A stretch of DNA of 7,710 nt from an uncultured Collinsella sp. (GCA_958438125.1 CAUBQN010000073.1:1-7710); one strand, 5' to 3'. Positions 1-6,877 are shown, numbered from the stretch's first letter. Notes: a model not told the origin generated them from the sequence alone. A program made the numbers and translations.

Positions 1-2
1 CC

Positions 3-794
3 GACGAGATTCCCACCGCCCACGCCGCGCGCTTCCAGGCGCAGATCATGGCGCATATGAGCGGCCAGGCAATGCTCAACCACGACCGCATGGTCAACGT
101 ACGCAGCGCCGCAGACATTCGCCCCGCGCTCAAGGACGGTAAGGTCGCTTGCATCCACACCATCGAAAACGCCACGTTCTTTGCCGAGGACCCCGCACTG
201 ATCGAGGTGCTCAAGAGCTTGGGCGTGCTTATGTCGTCACTCAGCTGGAACGCGCAGGGACCGCTCGCGAGCGGACACGATACCCACGCCGGCCTCACCG
301 CCGCCGGCATCGAGGCACTTACGCAGATGGAGCACGCCGGCATGGTACTCGACGTCTCCCACCTCAACGATGAGTGCTTTGACGAGGTTGTCGCCCACGC
401 CACGCGCCCCTTCGTCGCCAGCCACTCCAACTCCCGTACCGTCTGCGGCGTCAAGCGCAACCTCACCGACGACCAGTTCCGCACCATTCGCGACATGGGC
501 GGCATCGTCGGCCTCAACTACTGCAGCGAGTTCCTATCCAACGATGCGACCGACAAGACCGCCGCAGACGTCACCTTCGACCAGCTAGCGGCACATATCG
601 AGCACTGGCTCGACCTGGGCGGCGAGGACGTCATCGCGCTCGGCGGCGACTGGGACGGTGCCACGGTGCCCGCTTTCCTCTCCGATACCAGCATGATGCC
701 CGAGTTCCAGAACATGCTTTCCAAGCATTTTGGCAAGACCGTGATGCAGAAGCTCTGTAGCGACAACGCGCTTGCCTTCTTTGAGCGTTATTAA
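3..794 (+). CDS. Membrane dipeptidase (peptidase family M19), 3' part of gene
   Basis: The gene is cut by the left edge: the frame is open from base 3, so the Met codon at 48 is probably internal, and about 263 C-terminal residues are visible. The family comprises zinc dipeptidases that hydrolyse dipeptides, including some with a D-residue or dehydropeptides. Counting from the Met at 48, the motifs match renal dipeptidase in order: IEN with the likely zinc-bridging Glu40, LDVSH with His105, ASHSN with His126, VCGVKRN at 132-138, and GGDWDG at 199-204 with the catalytic-site Asp. The usual IEGG is IENA here. The N-terminal HxD zinc motif of the family would lie outside the window. The gene ends in TAA and is followed by a strong hairpin at 811-846. 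Family assignment is firm; substrate is unknown. Confidence 0.9.
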   Translation, partial: DEIPTAHAARFQAQIMAHMSGQAMLNHDRMVNVRSAADIRPALKDGKVACIHTIENATFFAEDPALIEVLKSLGVLMSSLSWNAQGPLASGHDTHAGLTAAGIEALTQMEHAGMVLDVSHLNDECFDEVVAHATRPFVASHSNSRTVCGVKRNLTDDQFRTIRDMGGIVGLNYCSEFLSNDATDKTAADVTFDQLAAHIEHWLDLGGEDVIALGGDWDGATVPAFLSDTSMMPEFQNMLSKHFGKTVMQKLCSDNALAFFERY

Positions 795-810
795 TTTCAC
801 ATCCCTTGAG

Positions 811-846
811 CGGGCCGGCATGCCGAACGGTCGACATGCCGGCCCG
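811..846 (+). terminator. Hairpin after the dipeptidase gene, possible terminator
   Basis: Arms 811-822 and 835-846 are perfectly complementary over 12 bp, very GC-rich, with a 12-nt loop. The hairpin lies 16 nt after the dipeptidase stop. No T-run follows on the + strand (the next bases are TCCCC), so it is not a canonical intrinsic terminator. It may be a weak or factor-assisted terminator or a 3'-end stabiliser. It also sits 22 nt upstream of the preferred start of the next gene. Confidence 0.5.
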
Positions 847-868
847 TCCCCAATCTGAAGGACCGCTT

Positions 869-1645
869 TTGACGCAGCAATTTACGATTTCCATATCCCG
901 ACCGGATGGGACGCCCATCTCCGTCGTCGTTACCAAAAAGCGCGTCAAAAACTTCAACCTACGCGTCACATCAAGCGGTGAGGTCCACGCCAGCGCACCG
1001 CTCGGCGCCAGCCGCGAGCGCATCGAGGCATTTGTGAAGCGCAACAGCGCCTGGATTGTCAGCCGACTTGCCCAGCGCGAGCAACGTCAGGCGGCGGCGC
1101 GAGAGCCACTCAGTCCCTCGTCCATCATTGCACTTTGGGGCAAGCCCATCACGGTACAGGACGCACTCGATCACAACTTTGCATCACCCGCGCCGCGGCC
1201 CAAGCAGGCCACCTTCGCAAGCTTTATGGGTACCGACGAATCGGACGAAGGCCCACAGGCCAAGCGGCGCGCAATCCTCGACGGCCTAACGTCCGACGAG
1301 CTCCAGACCCGCATCGACCAGCTCTATGCATCCGAGGTCACCACGGCGCTGCGCGATATGGTGCGCACATACGAAATCGCAATGGGTGTCGCCGTTTCCC
1401 GCGTTTCCGTACGCAGCATGAAAACGCGTTGGGGATCATGCACGCCCAAGACCGGAGCCGTTCGCATCGCACGAGAACTTGCCGCCTACCCCGTCGAATG
1501 CCTCGACATGGTTGTCGCCCACGAGCTCGTCCACCTGCTCGAGCCAAGCCACAATCATCGGTTTCACGCCCTGCTCGACATGTACTGCCCCAACAATAGA
1601 GCGCTATCACAGCGGCTCAAACAGCCACCCATAGAGACGTATTAG
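869..1645 (+). CDS. YgjP-type zinc metallopeptidase (M48-like, DUF45 family)
   Basis: A 258-residue protein. I chose the TTG at 869 because GAAGGA (857-862) lies 6 nt upstream. A TTG at 806 and an ATG at 836 would extend the frame, but the added residues would be encoded by the 811-846 hairpin and have no ribosome binding site. The N-terminal third has the family's strand-rich pattern (KKRVKNFNLRVTSSGEV, then APLGASRERIEAFV and WI). The C-terminal third carries the conserved TRWGSC motif and the zinc site HELVH at 218-222, with LLEPSH supplying a third likely ligand, His228. Family members are cytosolic metallopeptidases whose substrates are mostly unknown. It converges on folB with only 6 nt between stop codons. 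No signal peptide or membrane segment is apparent. Confidence 0.88.
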   Translation: MTQQFTISISRPDGTPISVVVTKKRVKNFNLRVTSSGEVHASAPLGASRERIEAFVKRNSAWIVSRLAQREQRQAAAREPLSPSSIIALWGKPITVQDALDHNFASPAPRPKQATFASFMGTDESDEGPQAKRRAILDGLTSDELQTRIDQLYASEVTTALRDMVRTYEIAMGVAVSRVSVRSMKTRWGSCTPKTGAVRIARELAAYPVECLDMVVAHELVHLLEPSHNHRFHALLDMYCPNNRALSQRLKQPPIETY

Positions 1646-1651
1646 AACCGA

Positions 1652-2137
1652 TTAGCGCACGCGCTCGATCTCGACACCGCAGCCTGCCAGAGGAAGACCG
1701 ACGGGAGCCCAAGGCTTATCGAGCTTAACACGCACACCAAGCAGCAAGGGGTAACGACGCAGCAGCATCTGGGCCACACCCTCGGCTGCAGCCTCGATGA
1801 GCTTAAACGTATGCTCGCGCAGATAGCCATCGACATCGTGGCACACCGAGCCGTAGTCAATCGAGGCGTCCAGGTTATCGTGCTCCCCCGCTGCACGCAG
1901 GTCGGCATAGAGCACCAAGGACACGATGAACTTCTGGCCCAGCGCGTTCTCTTCGGGATACACGCCGTGGTTGGCAAAGACCTCGAGACCGTCGATAGTA
2001 ATGCGATCGGCATGGCGCAGATCGTCATAGCTCACGTGGGGCACCGCCGTTGCGGTGGATATTTCGCCCCTTCCACGGCGTGCGAGCTCGGCACCTTCAG
2101 TCTTGGTTGCATTCTCGGGCAGTTTTTTGTTACTCAT
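1652..2137 (-). CDS. folB: Dihydroneopterin aldolase FolB, with N-terminal extension
   Basis: FolB cleaves 7,8-dihydroneopterin to 6-hydroxymethyl-7,8-dihydropterin and glycolaldehyde in folate synthesis. The 161-residue product has the full family core from about residue 44: RITIDGLEVFANHG, PEENALGQKF with Glu63 (equivalent to the S. aureus active-site Glu22), FKLIEAAAE with Glu115, and VKLDKPWAP with the catalytic Lys141. Usual FolB proteins are about 120 residues; here some 43 residues precede the core, and they are polar and look unstructured. The start at 2137 is supported by AAGGAG at 2152-2147, 9 nt upstream. It is the last gene of the leftward run, 43 nt after the HD-domain gene. No folK or folP is present in the window. 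Confidence 0.92.
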   Translation of the reverse strand: MSNKKLPENATKTEGAELARRGRGEISTATAVPHVSYDDLRHADRITIDGLEVFANHGVYPEENALGQKFIVSLVLYADLRAAGEHDNLDASIDYGSVCHDVDGYLREHTFKLIEAAAEGVAQMLLRRYPLLLGVRVKLDKPWAPVGLPLAGCGVEIERVR

Positions 2138-2180
2138 CGCGATCGTCTCCTTCGTTTAGAACCCCGACCGCGCAAACTAA

Positions 2181-2762
2181 CTACACGCGAATCGACAGGT
2201 TCTTTTTATCATCGCTCCAGTTGCAAGCATTGCGCGCGGGGCATGCAAAGCAGGCGCGCGACGCTTTGTCGGCTGCATAGAGCAAACGCTCAAGCGGTTG
2301 GCTGTTCACGCGCAGCTTTCGATGGCCCAGAATGGCCGTCTTAATGGCTGCGGCATCGGCCGGCTCAAACGCCACGTCATCAGGCATGCCGCCGAGAATT
2401 GCATCAGCGACGCGTTCGCTTGCAACATCATGGGATATACCCGATTCATACTGTTCATCTTTGCCGATATCGTGAAGAAGTGCCGTGGCGTAGATGACCT
2501 CGCGGTCAAACTCGAGATCTTCCTCGAGATTCTTAATCCACATAATGCGAGCGACATCGAGCAGATGGTCGATACCGTGGCGGCAGAAGATGCGCCCCGA
2601 TTCCAGCTGAGCAATGTTGCCCAGGTGGCGCCGGAACAGGCCGTTGGCACAGATGTAATCGATACGAGGCATGACGCCAAAAGGCGCCAGGCCCGAAGCC
2701 ATAAAACCGCGACGCGGCGTTCCCTCGTCAGTATTCGATGTAAAGTCGTTGACGACTCTCAT
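2181..2762 (-). CDS. HD-domain metal-dependent phosphohydrolase, folate-operon type
   Basis: A 193-residue cytosolic HD-superfamily protein. The metal-binding pattern is visible: His66 in DHLLDVARI (His62 is an alternative), His97-Asp98 in LLHDIGKDE, His111 in ISHDVASE, His147 in GHRKL, and Asp165 in YAADKASR. The C-terminus carries a distinctive Cys-rich tail, CFACPARNACNW (171-182) followed by DDKKN. The gene lies between folE and folB, 2 nt after the folE stop, so translation is probably coupled; no strong ribosome binding site is evident, and Met21 or Met31 are alternative starts. From memory, related HD proteins occur beside folate genes in Clostridia. I infer that it may act on a phosphorylated pterin such as dihydroneopterin triphosphate. 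That function is not demonstrated by the sequence. Confidence 0.85.
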   Translation of the reverse strand: MRVVNDFTSNTDEGTPRRGFMASGLAPFGVMPRIDYICANGLFRRHLGNIAQLESGRIFCRHGIDHLLDVARIMWIKNLEEDLEFDREVIYATALLHDIGKDEQYESGISHDVASERVADAILGGMPDDVAFEPADAAAIKTAILGHRKLRVNSQPLERLLYAADKASRACFACPARNACNWSDDKKNLSIRV

Positions 2763-2764
2763 AG

Positions 2765-3322
2765 TTAGCGTCCCAGCATCCTAAAGAAACGCTCTTCGAG
2801 CGCGGGGTCGGTCTCAAAGACGCCGCGGCGAGCGAGCGTCACGGTCTTGGTGCCGGGCTTTTGCACGCCGCGCATGGTCATGCACATATGCTCAGCTTCC
2901 ATGAGCACAATCGCTCCCTGGGGAGCGAGATAATCCATGAGGGCGTCGGCAACCTGCGCACACAGCTGCTCCTGCAGCTGCAGACGGCGGGCATAAACCT
3001 CAACCGTGCGAGCAAGCTTAGAGAGCCCTGCGACACGGCCGTTGGGGATATAGCCAATGGTAGCCTTGCCATAAAACGGCAGCAGATGATGTTCGCACAG
3101 CGAGTAGAACGTGATGTCGCGCTCGATAACCAAATCGTTCGAAGCGACGGCAAACGTTTTGGACAGGTGCTCCTCGGCACTCTGGTCCATACCGCCGGCG
3201 ATTTCGCCATACATACGGGCAACGCGCGCCGGGGTCTCCAGCAGGCCCTCACGAGTTGGGTCCTCGCCTATGCCCTCAAGCAACAGCTTAATGGCGGCCT
3301 CGACTTTTTCCTGATCGACCAT
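2765..3322 (-). CDS. folE: GTP cyclohydrolase I FolE (type IA)
   Basis: FolE converts GTP to 7,8-dihydroneopterin triphosphate plus formate, the entry step to folate and other pterins. The product is 185 residues, a normal length. Zinc ligands are Cys76 and His79 in SLCEHHLLPF, and Cys147 in EAEHMCMTMRG; the 71-residue spacing between the two cysteines equals that of E. coli FolE (110 to 181). The active-site His145 and GYIPNGRVAGLSKLAR are also present. I chose the ATG at 3322 because AAGGGAGG (3335-3328) lies 5 nt upstream; an upstream ATG at 3385 would add 21 residues unlike the family. It is 66 nt downstream of nrdG and may also have its own promoter there. Confidence 0.96.
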   Translation of the reverse strand: MVDQEKVEAAIKLLLEGIGEDPTREGLLETPARVARMYGEIAGGMDQSAEEHLSKTFAVASNDLVIERDITFYSLCEHHLLPFYGKATIGYIPNGRVAGLSKLARTVEVYARRLQLQEQLCAQVADALMDYLAPQGAIVLMEAEHMCMTMRGVQKPGTKTVTLARRGVFETDPALEERFFRMLGR

Positions 3323-3356
3323 CTGGGCCTCCCTTTTCCGATTTTGCGTTCGCGCT

Positions 3357-3365
3357 ATGGTACCA
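3357..3365 (-). promoter_or_regulatory. Possible extended -10 promoter for folE
   Basis: Read on the minus strand, TGGTACCAT gives an extended -10 (TGn plus TACCAT, 4 of 6 matches to TATAAT). Initiation would fall near 3350, leaving a leader of about 28 nt that carries the strong folE ribosome binding site. No good -35 is visible at normal spacing. It would let folE-HD-folB be expressed independently of nrdDG. Confidence 0.3.
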
Positions 3366-3388
3366 CGCCCTCCGGCATCGGCCACAAG

Positions 3389-3970
3389 CTACATAGTATG
3401 GGTCGAATAGACCGGATCATCACGCCAAAGTTCAACCGCATCACAAAGCGCAACGCCCTCGCGCTCAGCACGGGCGCGCGTAGCGTTCATATCGATCACG
3501 CGCTGATTGCTCGAGCCTCTGAAGCGCAACGAGATATCGTACAAATCCTGAACGAACGGACCGTCCACCAACATATCGAGGCAGGTAAGGATACGGTCCG
3601 TGACCTCGGTATGGTGGCAACCGCCCGGCATAAGCTCCTCGAGCACATCGCCGGTAAAGCACCAAATGGTCTTGCCCGACCCCGATGGATAGGCCGCACG
3701 CACGCGTTCGATAAAGTCGACAAGCCCCGCTTGATTCTCAGGTTCCATAGGCTCGCCGCCCAAAATCGTCAGACCATCGATAAAGGGATGATCGAGACTC
3801 TCGATAATTTTGTCCTCGACGGCGCTATCGAACGGCTCGCCAGCGGCAAAGTCCCACGCGACAGAGTTAAAACAATTCTTGCACCCACGACGGCACCCGC
3901 TCACAAACAGAGAAGTACGAACGCCTTCTCCATCAGCAATGTCGAAATACTTAATGTTCGCGTAGTTCAT
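3389..3970 (-). CDS. nrdG: Anaerobic ribonucleotide reductase activating protein NrdG
   Basis: NrdG is a radical-SAM enzyme that uses a [4Fe-4S] cluster and S-adenosylmethionine to create the glycyl radical on NrdD. The chosen start is the ATG at 3970 (MNYANIKYFDIADGEGVRTS), with GGGAGAG (3983-3977) 6 nt upstream. An upstream ATG at 4126 would add 52 residues encoded by the hairpin repeat and is unlikely. The 193-residue product has the cluster motif CxxxCxxC at Cys26, Cys30 and Cys33 (SGCRRGCKNCFN), and GGEP at 71-74, which binds SAM in this family. It is somewhat longer than E. coli NrdG (about 154 residues), mainly in the C-terminal half. Unusually, 427 nt filled with inverted repeats separate it from nrdD. 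Confidence 0.95.
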   Translation of the reverse strand: MNYANIKYFDIADGEGVRTSLFVSGCRRGCKNCFNSVAWDFAAGEPFDSAVEDKIIESLDHPFIDGLTILGGEPMEPENQAGLVDFIERVRAAYPSGSGKTIWCFTGDVLEELMPGGCHHTEVTDRILTCLDMLVDGPFVQDLYDISLRFRGSSNQRVIDMNATRARAEREGVALCDAVELWRDDPVYSTHTM

Positions 3971-3971
3971 A

Positions 3972-4085
3972 GGTAACTCTCCCGGGAGGCCGGGACATAT
4001 CATCCCGTCCTCAAACATTCTCGGCCTTCGGCCTGCGAAACTGCGGGCGGGACGACATGTCCCGGCCTCATGCAAAGGGTAACTC
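3972..4085. repeat. Hairpin element upstream of nrdG, flanked by 8-bp direct repeat
   Basis: Arms 3986-4011 and 4044-4069 are inverted copies matching at 22 of 26 positions; the outermost 13 bp (GAGGCCGGGACAT) are perfect. The 32-nt centre holds a second small hairpin (GGCC-TTC-GGCC, 4023-4033). The 8-mer GGTAACTC occurs on both sides, at 3972-3979 and 4078-4085, as a target-site duplication would. The spacing to the arms is unequal (6 and 8 nt). The inner end of the element begins 2 nt from the nrdG ribosome binding site. It resembles a small non-autonomous insertion or REP-like repeat, but no transposase is nearby. Confidence 0.6.
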
Positions 4086-4203
4086 AATGAACGAAGCGAA
4101 CATCGAGCATAGGGTTCGAGGTCCAATAAAAACTGGGTTGCGGCTCAACCGCCATCGCAAGTAAATCGCCGCTGCAGCTCAAATTATTTCCGCTAAGAAC
4201 TTC

Positions 4204-4430
4204 GAGGAGTGAGCAGACCGCGCGCTGCATCTCAGCTACGTTAACTTGGCTGAACCGAGAGGGCCGCTTGGGCTTTTGCTCGATATGAGTTCCGCACGCA
4301 AAGAAGGCCACTTAATATGGCCTTCGTCTTGCGCAGGACTGTCCGAAATAGCGAGCAAATGCCCAAGCGGCCCTCTCGGTTCAGCCCCGGAGCGGTATTA
4401 GAGATGCAGCACGCGGTCGCGGATCTCCTC
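4204..4430. repeat. Long inverted duplication including the 3' end of nrdD
   Basis: Two arms face each other around 4312-4316: left 4204-4311 and right 4317-4430. The core, 4248-4282 against 4352-4386, matches at 34 of 35 positions. The innermost 8 bases (GGCCTTC plus one) also match, and an outer block of 30 nt matches at 23 positions. That outer right block is the end of nrdD (EEIRDRVLHL); the left copy on the + strand reads E-E-stop-A-D-R-A-L-H-L, so it looks like a decayed copy. The two middles differ by 6 nt. A minus-strand frame of 75 codons from a GTG at 4311 to 4084 crosses the left arm, but I see no good start signal and do not recognise it. The remaining gap, 4086-4203, shows nothing identifiable. 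Confidence 0.7.
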
Positions 4431-6620
4431 GGTTCGACCCTGGTTCCAGAACTGGGTACCGATGTAGCCGCACGTACGACGAGCGACATTCATCTTCTCC
4501 TGGTCGCGGTTGCCGCAATTGGGGCACTCCCATACCAGCTTGCCATCGTCCTCGACAATCTTGATCTCGCCATCGTAGCCGCACACCTGGCAGTAGTCGC
4601 TCTTGGTGTTGAGCTCGGCGTACATGATGTTGTCGTAGATGTACTGCATCACGCGAATGACAGCCTTGAGGTTGTCCTGCATGTTGGGAACCTCAACGTA
4701 GGAGATGGCGCCGCCCGGCGAAAGCTGCTGGAACATGCCCTCGAACTTGAGCTTATCGAAAGCATCAATCTCCTCGGACACATGAACGTGATAGCTGTTA
4801 GTAATGTAGCCCTTGTCCGTCACGCCCGGGATAATGCCAAAACGGCGCTGCAGGCACTTGGCGAACTTGTAGGTCGTCGACTCCAACGGCGTGCCGTACA
4901 GCGAGAAGTCGATATCGCTTTCGGCCTTCCACTCCGCGCACTTGTCGTTCATGCGCTGCATGACGGCCATGGCAAACGGCGTGCCTTCCTTCTCGGTGTG
5001 GCTGTGGCCCGTCATGTACTTGACGCACTCATACAGACCGGCATACCCCAGGCTGATGGTGGAGTAGCCACCCACGAGCAGCTTATCGATCGTCTCGCCC
5101 TTCTTCAGACGTGCCAGGGCACCGTACTGCCAAAGAATCGGCGCGGCATCCGAAAGCGTGCCCATCAGGCGCTCATGACGGCACAGCAGGGCACGATGGC
5201 AAAGCTCAAGGCGCTCGTCGAAGATCTTCCAGAACTTGTCCATGTCCTGATGCGAGCTCAGCGCGACATCGGGCAGGTTGATGGTCACGACGCCCTGGTT
5301 AAAGCGACCATAGTACTTGGGCTTGTTCGGGTCGTAGTTCAGCGCGTTGGCAACGTTGTTAAAGCCGTTGCCCGAGCGGTCGGGCGTCAAGAAGCTGCGA
5401 CAGCCCATACAGGTATAGCAGTCACCGTTACCCACGGTCTCGCCCTTCGACAGCTTGAGCTCGCGCATCTTCTTCTCGGAGATGTAATCGGGCACCATGC
5501 GCTTGGCGGTGCACTTGGCAGCCAGCTGGGTCAGGTAGAAGTACGGGGAATCCTCGTGAACGTTATCGTCCTCGAGTACATAGATAAGCTTGGGGAATGC
5601 CGGGGTAATCCACACGCCGGCCTCGTTCTTAACGCCCTCGTAGCGCTGGCGAAGCGTCTCCTCCACGATCATGGCAAGGTCGTGCTTCTCCTGAGGCGTA
5701 CGGGCCTCGTTAAGATACATAAAGACCGTCACGAACGGCGCCTGGCCATTGGTGGTCATAAGGGTCACGACCTGATACTGAATCGTCTGGACGCCGCGAC
5801 GGATCTCGTCACGCAGACGGTCCTCAACGACCTCACGGACCTTCTCGACAGAAGCAGAGACGCCAAGCTCATCGAGCTCGCGAGCGACCTCGCCGCGAAT
5901 CTTCTGACGGCTCACCTCAACAAAGGGGGCAAGATGGGTCAGCGAGATGGACTGGCCGCCATACTGGGAGGAAGCAACCTGGGCGATGATCTGCGTCGCG
6001 ATATTGCAGGCGGTCGAGAAGCTGTGCGGCTTCTCGATCAGTGTGCCCGAGATAACAGTGCCGTTCTGGAGCATGTCCTCCAGGTTCACCAAGTCGCAGT
6101 TATGCATGTGCTGAGCAAAGTAGTCGGAATCGTGGAAGTGAATCAGGCCCTCATTGTGGGCATCCACGATCTCCTGGGGCAGCAGCACGCGCTGGGTCAG
6201 GTCCTTGGAGATCTCACCGGCCATGTAGTCACGCTGAACGGAATTGACGGTCGGGTTCTTGTTGGAGTTCTCCTGCTTGACCTCTTCGTTATTGCACTCG
6301 ATCAGCGACAGGATCTTGTCATCGGTCGTGTTCTTCTGGCGCTTCAGGCTCTGGACATAGCGATAGATGATGTAGTGGCGGGCAACCTCGTAGCAGTCGA
6401 GACGCATGATCTCGTCCTCGACCAAATCCTGGATCTCCTCGACCGAAACGGTGTGGCCCGCGTTCTCGCATGCCTCGGCGACGTTTTGCGCCGCATAAAC
6501 CACCTGGCGGTCGGTTAGACGAGAGCTCTCCTCGACCTCCAAGTTGGCGGCGCGAATCGCATTGACGATCTTATCGATGTCAAAGACAACCTCGGTGCCG
6601 CTGCGCTTGATGATCTTCAT
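4398..6620 (-). CDS. nrdD: Anaerobic (class III) ribonucleoside-triphosphate reductase NrdD
   Basis: NrdD is a glycyl-radical enzyme that reduces ribonucleoside triphosphates to deoxyribonucleotides under anoxia. The product is 740 residues from the ATG at 6620, which has AAAGAGG (6634-6628) 7 nt upstream; an ATG at 6650 would add only ten residues and overlap this site. Residues 1 to about 94 form an ATP-cone allosteric domain (KIIKRSGTEVVFDIDKIVNAI). The core holds Cys205 (FSTACNIATQ) and CYTCMGCRSF at 401-410, whose Cys407 is by family alignment the likely thiyl-radical residue. The C-terminus has a four-Cys zinc site (677, 680, 699, 702) and the glycyl-radical motif RRTCGYIG with Gly718. 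All key residues are intact. Its last codons are mirrored in the downstream inverted repeat. Confidence 0.98.
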   Translation of the reverse strand: MKIIKRSGTEVVFDIDKIVNAIRAANLEVEESSRLTDRQVVYAAQNVAEACENAGHTVSVEEIQDLVEDEIMRLDCYEVARHYIIYRYVQSLKRQKNTTDDKILSLIECNNEEVKQENSNKNPTVNSVQRDYMAGEISKDLTQRVLLPQEIVDAHNEGLIHFHDSDYFAQHMHNCDLVNLEDMLQNGTVISGTLIEKPHSFSTACNIATQIIAQVASSQYGGQSISLTHLAPFVEVSRQKIRGEVARELDELGVSASVEKVREVVEDRLRDEIRRGVQTIQYQVVTLMTTNGQAPFVTVFMYLNEARTPQEKHDLAMIVEETLRQRYEGVKNEAGVWITPAFPKLIYVLEDDNVHEDSPYFYLTQLAAKCTAKRMVPDYISEKKMRELKLSKGETVGNGDCYTCMGCRSFLTPDRSGNGFNNVANALNYDPNKPKYYGRFNQGVVTINLPDVALSSHQDMDKFWKIFDERLELCHRALLCRHERLMGTLSDAAPILWQYGALARLKKGETIDKLLVGGYSTISLGYAGLYECVKYMTGHSHTEKEGTPFAMAVMQRMNDKCAEWKAESDIDFSLYGTPLESTTYKFAKCLQRRFGIIPGVTDKGYITNSYHVHVSEEIDAFDKLKFEGMFQQLSPGGAISYVEVPNMQDNLKAVIRVMQYIYDNIMYAELNTKSDYCQVCGYDGEIKIVEDDGKLVWECPNCGNRDQEKMNVARRTCGYIGTQFWNQGRTEEIRDRVLHL

Positions 6621-6847
6621 CCTCTTGCCTCTTTCGCGTCGTAGCCTCATTGCGCTTCAGAGCCAAACGATGCCCGGCAGGGCTTGCCCCTGTCTTGCGG
6701 CGCCGTCGCGCAATCTGTGTTCTCGATAAACCATAGGTCCTCATGCGGACAATCCTCGTAGCCGATCAAGCGACTCAAAGGCGTGTCCGAAGGGGACGAA
6801 CAAGGTCTTCGTTCTCTGTCCGCCATCTATCATACGACAAAGACGCA

Positions 6848-6877
6848 TCTATATCCTGTATTCTTTTTTTAGGTCAA
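6848..6877 (-). promoter_or_regulatory. Putative nrdD promoter
   Basis: On the minus strand, TTGACC (6877-6872) is followed after 18 nt by TATAGA (6853-6848). An A-rich tract fills much of the spacer. Initiation near 6841 would give a leader of about 220 nt before nrdD. The leader contains a hairpin-capable stretch at about 6794-6821 and CAGGG/CCCTG at 6678-6692; I recognise no known riboswitch in it. A perfect TATAAT at 6936-6931 is an alternative -10 but lacks a -35. Confidence 0.45.

Noticed and set aside
1811..2344. A 177-codon + strand frame opposite folB and the HD gene
   Set aside because: Shadow of two real genes; no start signal or domain.
2861..3976. A 371-codon + strand frame across folE and nrdG
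   Set aside because: It lies antisense to two well-identified genes and crosses their boundary; no family resemblance.
4317..6518. A 733-codon open frame on the + strand, opposite nrdD
   Set aside because: It is the antisense of a complete, motif-rich nrdD gene. Its Val/Leu/His/Ala-rich, repetitive composition is typical of a reverse-strand shadow in GC-rich DNA, and it has no recognisable domain.
6621..6840. Riboswitch (for example cobalamin type) in the nrdD leader
   Set aside because: Only short local hairpins are visible; I find none of the conserved boxes of known riboswitch classes.
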